From Phragmites australis (Eukaryota > Streptophyta > Magnoliopsida > Poales > Poaceae): a DNA stretch of 64,000 bases. Made by a program: the position numbers and the translations under genes. Positions 22,490 through 33,421 of the stretch are shown here, in pieces (the stretch's first letter is position 1; every line of letters begins with the position of its first letter). The stretch covers positions 12,159,501 through 12,223,500 of the forward strand of contig NC_084942.1 in assembly GCF_958298935.1 (NCBI RefSeq). The letters run 5' to 3'. The notes beneath the pieces were generated by a model that searched no databases, was not told the DNA's origin, and was given only the letters and a program-made list of their open reading frames with translations.

Positions 22490-23594
22490 TGTCGGTGCAG
22501 TAGTCTCTAGCATTTACTTTACTCACCACAAGCCGATCTAATGGTAAAGCGAGATGAATACCTCTGTAGTTGTGGTCATTTGGGCCTAAACATCAACAGT
22601 GTGAGTGGGCAAGCTTGTAGAGGTATCTAGTTTGCTCCAGGAGTAGTTTTAGATACCTCCATGCTAAGCGATGCACTATCCAAATGGTTGAGGCTTATTG
22701 GGAAAGGCTGACACGAGTACCCCATTGCATGGGCTTGTGTGGACATGTGAGCAGTATGGTCCTCGAGTCGTGTGGGTCCAGGAGTATCCCCATGCAGGGA
22801 GTAAAAACATTTTGAAATGCCACACTCTCGGTTATGAGCATGCTTTAGTTCATTTGCTTCAGTCATAGAGTTTTCGGTTTTGGTTTGGTGGCTATGGAAT
22901 GTTGGTATGGGGATGAGATGGTTCTTTGCAGTTATTTTCATGATGGTTCATTTTACATTTATGTTCATATGGAGGATGGCAGGGTAGAATGGTAGGTTTG
23001 GTTATTTCTAGATGCTCTCACATACGTGTCTAGGTTGTTACCGCATATGAGTTTTACTTAACCGTGTGGCCTACTCTTGCTAACATCCAAATGCATAATC
23101 CTTGGAGTTGATCTATTTGTACGTTCTCTATATGGATTAAGTCTGGTGAGTACCTTTGTACTCACGCTACTCTTTTAGGTACTGCTCACAAGGAAGAGGC
23201 GGTGTTTGGCTACTTCGTGCCTACCGCCAATGGCGACAGGCAAGAGTATTTCATCCTACTTTGTTGGTAAGGCTTTTGAGGCGGTGCCTAAGGGCATATG
23301 ACGCCACTCTCTTTTGTTGTTAATAGGTTTAACCTCCTGCTGCTTAGTTGTTTCTTTGGTTGTAAATTGACATAAATGGTTGCATGATTAAAGACTTGTC
23401 ATATAACTTTAACTACTTTCTCTTTATTAAGCCTTGTTGGGATGTGTTATGTTGATAAGGCATGTGTTCTAATCTAGGGCACAAAACACATGCCGGGACT
23501 ACCGGAGCGGTATTCTACTTAATCATTGAGGCCGTGATTAACCAAATGATTGACTTAATAATTAATTAGAATACTGTTTGGATGGTTCCTTACA
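22490..23594 (+). repeat. Tekay-like 3' LTR, 3' portion
   Basis: Matches 18375-19470 and ends ggttccttaca. The exon-like frame at 23179-23246 is present but its stop codon has changed (tat). Confidence 0.8.
23179..23249 (+). other. Exon-like frame in LTR, copy 4
   Basis: After ttttag the frame reads TAHKEEAVFGYFVPTANGD and RQE, with tat where the other copies have a stop. The core EEAVFGYFVP is identical to other copies. Confidence 0.45.
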
Positions 23595-24579
23595 ATGGCC
23601 ATAGGGATCGGGAGTGGGAGAGACTTGCTGATGATCAAGATCGCAAGACAAAGTACATATGTCGACATCGGGATACTTGCTTGAGGTGAAAGAAAGTGGC
23701 AGCAAGTCATGCTTTGGGAAGCCTGAGAGGCGGTTTCACGGTTTGGCCTCCAAACCGAAGAAGGATGGAGTGCATGTGGCATCATCACGAAGCTTACGTT
23801 GAGGCGAAGCTAAGTAATGAAGAAGCCATGGGCGTTTGATGGATGGAGCGAAAAATAGATCAAAATGCCCTGGTGGTAGGTAGGAGGCTATTGGAAGAGA
23901 GGGGTATTTTGGGAACAAGGAAGCTTAAGGGCTAAGCTACCTCTCGAGGCCTATAAATAGAGGGGTAGGGCTGTAGGGAGAGGGTGAGCCAGCCTTTTGA
24001 GTTTGTATGCTAGGGTTTTAGCGTAAAGGAGAGAGGAGTGCTTAGCCTATTTGTAGGTGAGAGCTTTTGTGAGTGAAACTACTTTGTAATCTACCAAAAA
24101 GAGGGCTAAGCTTTGCAAGAAATGAAGTGCTTGTTTCCTCTAATGCTTGTGTTCATCCCTTCTAATTTCCTTCTATTGGCTCCCTTGCTTTGTTGCAAGT
24201 TTTCCATTTTTTATTGTGTTTTTTTGTTTTTGGTTGAAGGCTGAAATTTTCCCATCTTGAGAAGTTGTTCCAAGAGGAATAAAATTCACATATGAATGTA
24301 TACAGGTGGGTCTTGAATTCCCTTGCTTCTAAATCATCAACTCAGAGAGTTTCTTCTTCCGGTGCTCTCTTATTTGATTCTAAGTATTTCTTCTGTCAAA
24401 GTTGCTACCTTTTTTTGGCGATGACGCATGGGATGAGTGCACATGGAACCTAGTGTTCATCTACATCCATGAGAGCCATGTTCCTTCTTGGAAACTTCCA
24501 TAGCAACTAAGTTTCTATCAGTTTAGCTTCTGCTTGAGTTTTGAGGTGCATTGGGTGATCTAAATTGGAGAAGGTCATC
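23595..24579 (+). other. LTR-like fragment with TATA box
   Basis: No ORF of note. A plant TATA box (ggcctataaatagagggg) lies at about 23950, followed by a transcript-like leader with agagaggagtg and tttgtaatctacc. This arrangement is typical of a copia-type LTR, but I could not find a second copy, a primer site or clear TG/CA ends, so the identity stays open. Confidence 0.35.
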
Positions 24580-24634
24580 TGTTGGCGATCGTTATCAAGG
24601 ACCCCCAATGACCCCATGGCTTAATCAGCTCAGC

Positions 24635-24930
24635 CTCCCAAAGGCTCAGCCTCTTGAAGCTTCCGCCTTCCGAAGCCCCGGTCTTCCGGAGTCCTACCTC
24701 CCAAAGGCTCAGCCTCTCCAAGCCTCTGCTTTTCGAAGCCCCAGCCTTCCAGAGCCCCACCTCCCAAAGGCTAGGCCTCTCGAAGTCACCGCCTTACAGA
24801 GCCCTGCCTCCTAAAGGCTCAGCCTCTCAAAGCCTCCGCCTTCCGAAGCTCCAGCCTTCCGGAGCTCAGCCTCCCGAAGGCTTAGTCTTTGAGGCATCGG
24901 CCTTTCGAAGCCCCGGCCTTCTTCCCAGAG
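24635..24930 (+). repeat. 63-bp tandem array inside LTR
   Basis: Units starting ctcccaaaggct lie at 24635, 24698, 24761, 24808 and 24871. Spacings are 63, 63, 47 and 63. The same series with the same short unit occurs in the other LTR at 48699, 48762, 48825, 48872 and 48934. Confidence 0.88.
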
Positions 24931-25267
24931 GTCACTAGGTGAGTCATCAGGCCTCAGGAAAGATCTGCCAAAAGGGAAGCACCGGTCATACTTTTCCTGC
25001 AAGGAGGTGACTGGTATTAAATACCTAGGCTAGTGGATGCCGCCTTGACATCCCAGCATGATGGTGCCTGCCTTTACACCCCTGACAGTGCGGCGCTGGG
25101 GCCGCAGTTGCGACCGGCTCGCCCCCTTCAGGGGGCAGGCACCACGATAATTACCATGGTGGATATTTATCTCCCAGATAGGGTAGAAGGTAGTTATCCG
25201 GGATAAGGCCTAGTAATTCAGTCAGACCCCAGATATTTGTACATTATGGTAACTTGTATGCCAAGCT

Positions 25268-25283
25268 ACGCACGACTCTATAA
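25268..25283 (+). promoter_or_regulatory. LTR TATA box
   Basis: ctctataaataagagg is the LTR promoter TATA box; the equivalent in the 3' LTR is at about 49331. Confidence 0.6.
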
Positions 25284-25504
25284 ATAAGAGGCCATGGTCC
25301 TCTGGGGAAAACACAGCAAAAAAGATACAAAGGTCAAAGCACACCAAGTCACGCTCTGATACTCTTTCCAGAGTAATACATTTTTCTACCATCAATATAT
25401 TCATGGTGTTCCTTCCTCTCAAAGTTCATCTCCAAGTTTGAGTCTCCTCCTTGGAAGAATTTCTCGCCATACTTGCTGGAGCAAGATCAACTCTTGCTCC
25501 AACA

Positions 25505-26930
25505 GTGACGCCGTCCGTGGGGATTCGAACAAAGAAGTGCTAAGAGAGGTAGGAAGCCACCCGAGAAGAAGACCACCAAGGCCGCATCGGCAGCGGTCGA
25601 CCCCTCAGTCATGCCTGCGTGGCAGTCCAGCCAGCTATACATAGCCGGCACTAGCAACGGCCCCCCAGCCGGGGGGAACGGGAACCTTATGGCCACCACT
25701 GACCCAACCATAACTACAACAGCGGGTGACACCGAAGGGTTCTCTACCACGGCAAGCAGCAAGGCGAGGCCCCCGCTACACCCCTAGGGGCTGCGGCTGG
25801 CGCTGCCAACAAAAACACCACTCCGTCCGAGCAGCAATCATGCTTGGTGGCGCTCCTGGCACGGATGGAGGAGCTACGGACGGCCCTACGGTTCAAGCAG
25901 GAAGCTACCCAAACCTTCGCCGCCACTACCGGGATGGCCGGCGCATTTTCAACCCAAGCTCCACGAACAGATGAGCCCCTCGGTGCAAGGACGTGGCTCG
26001 TTTGATCCCCGGAGCCCCAGGGCCAGCGTCATGAGGACCACCTGCAGGACCACGACTCTCCCCTGTGGGCCAACCTACAAGCCATGCCCTTCCCCGAGGG
26101 TTTTTGGACCTCAAAGTTGCCCAAGTTTAAAGGCGATTCAGACCCTGATGAGTTCGCCCGACCCTATGCCCTAGCCATAGAGGCCAACGGGGGCGGACTG
26201 GCCACCATGGCTAAATGCTCCCCCTCACCCTAGAAGGGGTGGCTAAATGCTTCCCCCTCACCCTAGAAGGGGTGGCCATATGCTGGTTCTGGGCGTTGGA
26301 CCCCAACACCATTCACGCCTGGTCCCAACTCCGAGACCTCTTTCGTAGTAACTTCTAGGGCACCTTCATTGAACCAGTAACCTCCGGCAGCTTGTTCACT
26401 ATCACGCAGCGGCCAGATGACACCCTCCAGGACTACTTTCAAAGGTTCTCCCAGACCAAAGCCCAGATTAGGGGCATATCAGACTCTTCGGTCATCGACG
26501 CTGCAACCCAAGGCCCCCTATATGATTGGCTAAACCAACGCCCAAGTTCGAGGAATATGCATGGGCGGAGGAGGAAAAACTCCACCGGAGGTGCTCACAA
26601 GCTGGCGAGGCTTCCCGTGCCAACTCTGAGAGACCAAACTCGCAGGTCGGATCGTCACACGCCCCTGCTCCCTTGGCAAAAAGGAGCTTCGAGGAGGCCC
26701 TTACCGCCGGGTCCCAAAGGGGGTGGCAATGACAACGCCGAAATGTCAGCAATATCAGCCAAAATCGCAGGGCTCGAACCAAAGCCACCCCACGGGACAC
26801 GACCGAGGACGCTTCGGTGGCCTCCTGGAGCGAAGCCACGCCCCAAATCAGCATTCCGAGGAAGAGTCCTGGTGCACACTACACAGCGCAGGGTGAGGGC
26901 ATAGTACCGATAACTGTCAAACCCTCACCA
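25505..26930 (+). pseudogene. Tat-like gag, copy 1
   Basis: The leader directly after the LTR holds the probable primer site (25506-25523). Gag coding sequence follows: FKGDSDPDEFAR near 26130, FWALDPNTIHAWSQLRDLF near 26290 and TLQDYFQRFSQTKAQIRGIS at 26416-26475, matching the minus-strand gag at 684-917. An open stretch, 26392-26904, covers the C-terminal half. A 32/33-bp tandem duplication at 26209-26273 and several stops break the frame. Confidence 0.82.
26209..26273 (+). repeat. 32/33-bp tandem duplication in gag
   Basis: ggctaaatgctccccctcac... at 26209-26240 is repeated with one extra base at 26241-26273. The duplication shifts the gag frame and is a local replication or repair error. 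Confidence 0.9.
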
Positions 26931-27269
26931 CCTTCCGAGAGGAGAACCTCAGGAGGCAGGCAGCCTTCGCCTCAAGTGGTAGGGCCCCCAATGGGCAGTC
27001 CGAAGATCGTAGGCCATCGACCAACTTACAGGTCGACTATCTGGCCCTATAGAATCCACCGCAGCTGGCCCTACCTTCACCACCCCAGTCATCCCTAGAG
27101 TGGTACAGTGACAAAGCAGCGCGAGGCAAATAGATCATCATCGCCTTTACCGGTGGCAGGAGCTCTGGTGGCACTTCAAAATGACAGTGGCGAGACTACG
27201 CATGTGGGGTACACCACATCGGAGTGACTAGCATCCATCGATAGGCCCCCGACTGGGCCGACGTCCCAG

Positions 27270-27760
27270 TAACATTCACCATCGATGACTCCGAAGGGGT
27301 AAAATTTCCCCACTCCAATGCCCTGGTCGTCTCAGCCAACATCGCCTAAGTCGAGGTACGAAGAATACTGGTCGACGGAGGTAGCTCGGCAGACCTCCTA
27401 TTCATGCATGCCTTCGACCAGCTCTGAATCCCGCGAAGCCGGCTCTCACCGAGGAGCAGACCCCTCCAGGGATTCAATGGGACCCCCCTCAATGCCCTAG
27501 GACAGATAGAACTCCTGGTCATCTTTAGCAAGGGCTCTACATCACGATCCGAGGTTATTACCTTCAACGTCATGGACGTACCGTACGCCTACAATGCCAT
27601 CCTGGGACAGGGAACCCTGAACAAATTCGGAGTTGTACCCCATCACATTACCTCTGCCTGAAGATACCCGGACCCCAGGGGCTAATAACCATCCACGGCG
27701 ACCAAGACCTGGCTAGACGCATCGAGTATGGGCACCCTACTCCGCTCCCCAATCGTCATA
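27270..27760 (+). pseudogene. Tat-like protease, copy 1
   Basis: Aspartic protease of gypsy type, with the active-site region ILVDGGSSADLLFMHAFDQL near 27365 and YAYNAILGQGTLNKFG near 27583. The catalytic Asp is kept, but stops lie at 27348 and 27425. The matching region of copy 2 is at 37680-38110. Confidence 0.8.
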
Positions 27761-27889
27761 TCCAAACTATGACATAGGAGGACTCGAAGGACCATCCGTC
27801 AGCGCATCCCAGGAACCACTGCCCTCCGAGGACACAATCGAAGGGGGACATAAAGCTGGTCCTCATACACCAAGACTAACCCAACCGAA

Positions 27890-28068
27890 CCTTCCGAATT
27901 GGTGTGGACCTCACCTCCGGGCAAGAAGCCCAAGTTCTAGCCGTCTTACGGAGTAATCTCAACATCTTCGCATGGTCCCCGCAAGACCTCCCAGGAGTCG
28001 ACCGCAGCATCATCGAGCACTCGCTCCAGGTCAACCCGAAGGCAAGCTCTCTCCGGAGTAGGCAGAAT
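27890..28068 (+). pseudogene. Tat-like pol linker and RT start, copy 1
   Basis: Encodes DLTSGQEAQVLAVLRSNLNI and FAWSPQDLPGVDRSI, the segment just before RT in Tat pol. It ends at the target site of the solo LTR and resumes at 31867 (AAKEEVWKLLKAG). Confidence 0.8.
28064..28068. repeat. Target-site duplication cagaa (left)
   Basis: Repeated exactly at 31862-31866 on the other side of the solo LTR. Confidence 0.92.
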
Positions 28069-30170
28069 GTCACGGCCCAGAGTTTCTAAACACGTAGTTA
28101 AGTGCTAATGAGCATCATTTGTTTTTGTTTTGAGCCATATAGACTTGCAGTGTGGGTTAAACCGAATTTAGTTGAATGGGGTTTAACTGATGCGTTGTGA
28201 AGCATCTCCTAAAACTTCTATGGAACCTAGGGCTGGTGATAATTTTAGAAATTAATAGATGCCAGGAGGAGAATATAAATGAATTTTCCCAAATTTTTGG
28301 GGGTTGTTTTCAAGGCATAAAAATCAGCACAAGTTTGAAAAGCTTGCCTCTTTGGAGAATTTTCATTTGAAATTGGTGCAAGCTTTCTGAGTCAAACAAG
28401 TTCAAATGGGTTCCTTATGAGTTTTAGTTTCCAGAAAAATTTGTTTTGCAAATTTTGGACTTTGGTAAGGTGTTCAAATGGATGGCTAAAGTGGTGGAGA
28501 TATTTTTGCCTGGCGGTTGCTGTTCATGCGGGACCCACTCGTCATCCTCCCTCCTCACTCAGCTGCGCTGCTTCCAGAGCGCGGCGCCGGCTTTGTTGAC
28601 TTCCGCGGCTGGCAAACCCAGCACGCCGTCGAGTCACCGGCCGAGCCTTCGAGTGGAAGCGTCGTCGGCTTTAACCCCCCCCCCCCCCCTGGACGCTCTC
28701 TCGTGGTGTCTCTCTTCTCTCTTCCTCGCTTGCTCTCCCGGTCACCCAGCACACCTCAGAGCAGAGCCACGTTGCGCCGCACCGCCGGCCAAATCCGACG
28801 CGCTGTCGACGGTTTCCATCGAGCCCGAGCCCCGTGGAGCCGCAGGGAGGAGCACCCCGAGCTCCTCCGCCGTTTCCCCTCCTTCCCCGGCCGTTTCCCG
28901 CGCGGATTGGAGCCGCCCGCGCCTTCTTCCCCAACGGCGGCAGCCGAGCTCCACCGTCTCCCGTCGCCCCACTGTTCTGCAGCCTCACCGGCCTAACCCG
29001 CTGCACGGTGAGCTTCCCCATGCTCCTGTACGCCTTATGCGCGCGCCGTCTTCTCTCTGCCCGGTCGCCGGCACGGTGTTCCGCGGTGGTTGAATCGCCG
29101 CCGCCTCCCCACGCACGCTGCCGGTCGGGCCGCCATCGAGCTCGTCGGTCGGGAAGCGCGCCGTTAGGTCTACGCGCTCACGAAGGATGTGTAGGTGTGC
29201 TCGGCTGGGCTTGTTGCGTCGCCGTTCGCCGTCGGCGCGTCAAGCCGTGCCGCCGCCGTGCTAGTTCTGCCCCTCGCCGCCGCTCGCCGTGCTCCGGCCG
29301 TCGCCGGCGTCGACATGTGCCCCCGCCATAACCACGTGCTCGCGCTAGTGCCGTTTTCACCCTCGGCCGGGACGTTCAGTCCGCCGCTCGCCGCCGGCGA
29401 TGTCGCCCGAGCCGCCGACAAGCTGTATACTGGGCGCGGGTCGATTTTGACTCGGGTCAAAATGCGCCGGCCCCACTGTCAGTCACAGCGGCTGGCCGAA
29501 CCCGAGTGGAGAAAGATTTAGGGTATTTAAGTATTCGGAAAAATCGGAAAATGCGAAATTGGGTATTTGTTGAACTAATAAATCGGTTGGAATCTTGAAA
29601 AATGCATAGGAAATTATGTAGAGCTCCAAAATTCGTGAAACCAATTTTGTTGGTTTTGTTGTAACATGATCTATCCATTAAAAATACCAGTGGCCATGAA
29701 ATGTGTGCTGTGAGTTGTTGAGTTAATGAAATATGTCTAAGCTTTGATAATTCATAGTTAAAGTTTGGTATTTCCAAAATTGATGAATCTAATTTTGTTG
29801 GCCTTGTATTATCATTCTCTGCACATGAAAAATACTAGGTGTTGTGAAATGTATAATTAAATTTGTTCAATTAATGAAATGTGTTTAATCTTCAATAATT
29901 CTTAAACAATTTTTGATAAGTCCAAAGTTGGTAAATCCAATTTTGTCAATCTTGCTAAATTATGCCATGTTCTTTAAAAATGCTAGGGTTTATGAAATAC
30001 TTACTGAGGATTAATGAGTTGTTAAATGCTAAACAATAGTTCAGATAAGGAAATCCTTAAGGCTTTTAACTCATGGCATAAGTGTATTGCATCTCCACTG
30101 TTGTCTTGCAGTGAAGCATCTTTCATTACATGTCATTCATATTCATTACATTGCATGCGTAATTCTTTTA

Positions 30171-30308
30171 GGGAACTTTGACCCGGCGAACGAGGCGAAC
30201 GAGGCTGTCCCTGGAGGTTCCCGCAGTGGTGATCGTGACTCGGGTAGCTGTGAGCAGCAGCTAGGGCAGCAAGGCAAGCATCTATCATATTGCACCGTGT
30301 CTACTTGA
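30171..30308 (+). other. Second exon-like frame in LTR
   Basis: After attcttttag, a frame encodes NEAVPGGSRSGDRDSGSCEQ and QLGQQGKHLSYC. The counterpart in the 1371 LTR (3330-3470) reads SEAIPGGSNGGDRDSGSCEQ; in the 7750 LTR (9720-9850) it is also recognisable but has a stop. Together with 31441-31514 it could form a spliced LTR transcript. Speculative. Confidence 0.35.
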
Positions 30309-31440
30309 AAATCTAATATGTTATCTACGCTTATGTATACATTGCATGTGTCGGGCACCGAGTTGGGTAGAACCTATGCCTATGCATTCTCCCATTTCGG
30401 TCACGTGTCATGTGTTATTCCTTGGAGCCTAGTGGTGTCGTCGAGGTCTAATGATAGTTCGCTATGCTTAGTGGTACTTAGGCTTTCCGGTAGAAGTCGA
30501 CGACTGCGTCCACCGTTGTCGCGAGCCTAGGGCTTATTACTTGTTCACACTTGTGGTTGTGTTGAGGATGAGTCGGTTTAGTGAGTGGTGAGTTGAGACG
30601 AGGTGTGGGCGGTGTTAGGGGTGTCATCTGCTCACGAGGAGTCCTCAGGCAGTTCGGGGAGGGAACCCGGACACCGTAGACCGCTTGTACCGGTTAAGCA
30701 CCGATCATCGGTGTAGTCGGCTTTAGCACTTATCTTACTCACCACATGCTGATATAATGGTAGGCGAGCCGATTACCTTCGCAGACGTGGTCATGTGGGC
30801 CTCGTCATAGACGGTGTGAGTCCGGTTTAAGTCCGGGCTTTTAGCGGTATTAGTTTGCTCGAGGAGTAGTTCTAATACCGCCTCGCCGAGCTATGGTTGA
30901 TCCACATGGTTGGGCCTGGTTGGGAAAGGTTGTCACGGGTACCCCCTTGTGTGCATCTTAGCGGGTGGCACAAGCCGTATGGTCCCTGTGTCGTGTGGGT
31001 CCAGGAGTATCCCCCTGCAGGGTGTATAACCAGTTCGAACTGCCGCGCTCTCGGTCATGAGCATCGCTATCGCTTATCTCCACCGAGCGACCATGTTTGG
31101 TCGTAGAGTTTCGATGTGGGTTGTGGCATGGTTGGATTGGGGTGGTTTGGTTGGTATGTGGTCGGTGGTTTGGTGGTGTTGGCTTACTTTTATACACTTG
31201 TTGTTTACATGTCCGATATGGTCAGTTGGTTGGCAAAGTTTGAGTTGGTGGTTGGTTAAGTCAGTTGCTTACACCTAGAGTCTAGGTTGCTTACCGCTTA
31301 ATGAACTTAAACTTGTCTTAATCCTTGCTACAGCTTTAAATGCATGATCCTTGGAGTCGAGAATATATATATATACTCATACTGTGTAAGACTTGCTAGT
31401 ACCTTCGTACTAAGGGGTGCTACCCTTAAGTTGTTTTCAG

Positions 31441-31514
31441 GTTCTCAGGTTGGCGAGGAAGAGGCGGTGTTCGGCTACTTTGTGCCTGCCGATCAGGGTG
31501 GCGGGCAGGAGTAG
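31441..31514 (+). other. Exon-like frame in LTR, copy 5
   Basis: After gttttcag the frame reads SQVGEEEAVFGYFVPADQGG and GQE, stop tag at 31512-31514. This is the clearest copy: perfect acceptor context and open frame. Confidence 0.5.
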
Positions 31515-31861
31515 CACCTTCTACTCCGAACTCCGGCGCTTTTGGTATGGAGCCTAAGGGCATACGGCTCCATACTCTTTTGTTGTATAGGTTTTTCTTC
31601 CGCTGCTTAGTTGTTGTTGTTCCTCTTTTGTTGTAAATTGTGGAAGCAGTTGCATGTTTTATAATTGCCATCCAGTTTAATTATTTGCTCTCTATTAAAC
31701 TGTGTTGTGATATTTGAGTTGGAAGGCATGTGTTCAGATCCTGGGCACAAAACACGTGCCGGGACTACCGGAATGATATTCTGGTTAATCATCGAGGTTG
31801 TGATCATGAATAATGATTCTCCTGATGATTAATTAGAATACTATTTGGGCGATTCCTCACA

Positions 31862-32570
31862 CAGAAGCTGCAAAAGAAGAAGTCTGGAAGTTGCTAAAAG
31901 CCGGTGTTATTCGAGAGATCATCCACTCCGATTGGCTCTCCAACACCGTCCTGGTCCAGAAACATAGCGGAAAATGGCGTATGTGCATCGATTTCACGTC
32001 ATTAAACAAAGTATGCCCCCGGGATCCATACCCTTTTCCCCGCATCGACCAGCTGGTGGATTCCATAGCCAGCTACCAAATGCTAAGCTTCCTCGATGCC
32101 TACTATGGGTACCACTAGGTGTGGATGGCAACGGAGGATGAGAACAAAAGACCAGCTTCATTACCCCCTTCGGAGTATACTGTTACGTTCGGATGCCCTT
32201 CGGTCTTAGAAACACCGGGGCCACGATATCGTGGTAAAAAGCCAACTAGAAGCCACCCATGTTGCCGACCTACAAGAAATATTCAACAGCCTCCGAGCTG
32301 CTGGCGTACGGCTGAACCCAGAAAAATGCGTATTTGGCGCTAGGGGTGGGAAAATGCTAGGATATCTTGTCTCCCGAAGAGGCATCAAGGCCAATCCGGG
32401 TAAGATCCGTGCTATCACAAAAATGTCACCTCCCGCCAATCTGAAAGAAGTACAACGCCTAGTCAGCCGCCTCGTGGCCCTCAATCGCTTCCTCGCAAAA
32501 TTCGCTGAGCATAACCTCCCTTTCTTTAAAATGCTAAGGGGCTCCAAGCCATTTAGCTAGACATCGGACT
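31862..32570 (+). pseudogene. Tat-like RT, copy 1, catalytic box deleted
   Basis: RT of the Tat-like element after the solo LTR: EEVWKLLKAGVIREIIHSDW, KWRMCIDFTSLNKVCPRDPY, LSFLDAY. Stop at 32116, frameshift near 32147. Compared with copy 2, 67 bp are missing at about 32224-32225 (copy 2 positions 38853-38919), which removes the segment up to and including Tyr-Val-Asp of the catalytic YVDD. The thumb region follows from 32231 (EATHVADLQEIFNSLRAAGV). Confidence 0.85.
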
Positions 32571-33390
32571 GCCAGGCGACATTCGAGGCCCTAAAGGCAC
32601 ACCTTTCCCACCTCGAAACACTTGCGATGCCCCTTCCCAGTGAAGGACTGGGAAGGGTTGTATACTGCGTCTCGGAGGCCTTAGCCGGGGCCAAGAAATG
32701 CTACACTGAGCTCAAAAAATAGCCTACACCCTGTTGATGGCCTCCCGCAAGCTCTGGCACTACTTCCTTGCCTATAACATCATTGTCCCAACCTTGTACC
32801 CGCTTGGCGACATGTTTCGCAACCAGGAGGCGACAGGATGCATCAGCAAGTGGGCGGTAGAGTTAGCCCCATTCGTGGTAAGGTTTGTGGCTCGCACCAT
32901 CGTCAAATCCCAAATCTTGGCAAACTTCACCGCTGAATGGACCCCGACACCCACCGAACCCACAACTACACCCACCCAAGACATCTGGACCATCTACACT
33001 AACGGAGCATACTGCTCCATGGGCGCAGGAGCTGGCGCGGTCCTCATTCTCCCACAGGCCAGCAGGTTCAATATGCTGCTCGCCTAGATTTCAAGATGAC
33101 CAACAACATAGTCGAATACGAGGCCATCCTCTTAGGCCTTCAAAAGGCCCGAGCGTTGGGAGCAGCCAGAGACATCACTGTACCAACTCTCAGATCGTCG
33201 CCGGTCACGTCAATAAGGACTTCCAAGTCCGGCATCCAGACATGACAATATACCTCGAGGCCATTCGCAAGGCCGAGGCAGACTTCCGCGGTATATCAAT
33301 ACGAAGCATACCATGGGCATACAACAGCAGGCAGACGCATTAGAAAAGGCTGCAGCCACGGGTATAGACCCACTAATAGGCACCTCCCTC
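32571..33390 (+). pseudogene. Tat-like RNase H region, copy 1
   Basis: Two RNase H-related segments in several frames. The first (32590-32880) shows a truncated Ty3-type RNase H; a deletion of about 80 bp relative to copy 2 is marked by an 11-bp perfect hairpin at 32631-32657. The second (32985-33340) has IWTIYTNGAYCSMGAGAGAV and, in shifted frames, TNNIVEYEAILLGLQKARAL, the pattern of the additional RNase H known from Tat elements. Frames are broken. Confidence 0.75.
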
Positions 33391-33421
33391 GAGACCCTAC
33401 ACCAGCCGACCGCCAGAGCTC

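Larger units (their letters stand above)
18375..23594 (+). mobile_element. Second Tekay-like element, deleted
   Basis: A decayed gypsy element in the order partial LTR (18375-19470), primer site (19474), gag (about 20440-21245), protease (21380-21739), RT (21746-22435) and partial LTR (about 22490-23594). Its RT is very like that of the element at 1371. RNase H, integrase, chromodomain and the first part of both LTRs are absent. Both LTR fragments begin at nearly the same internal point (ctctagca), and the 5' one abuts another LTR. Confidence 0.8.
24580..25504 (+). repeat. Tat-like 5' LTR (925 bp)
   Basis: Starts TGTTGGCGATCGTTATCAAG and ends CTTGCTCCAACA. It contains a GC-rich array of 63-bp repeats (24635-24930) and a TATA box (ctctataaataagagg) at about 25269. 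It matches 48644-49570 throughout and the minus-strand LTR at 11664. Confidence 0.92.
28069..31861 (+). repeat. Solo Tekay LTR
   Basis: A complete LTR (TGTCACGGCC to GATTCCTCACA) of the 1371 family with no internal region, flanked by perfect cagaa duplications. Solo LTRs arise by recombination between the two LTRs of one element. It differs from the two LTRs at 1371 and 7750 more than those differ from each other, mainly in the GC-rich block (28500-29500). Confidence 0.93.
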
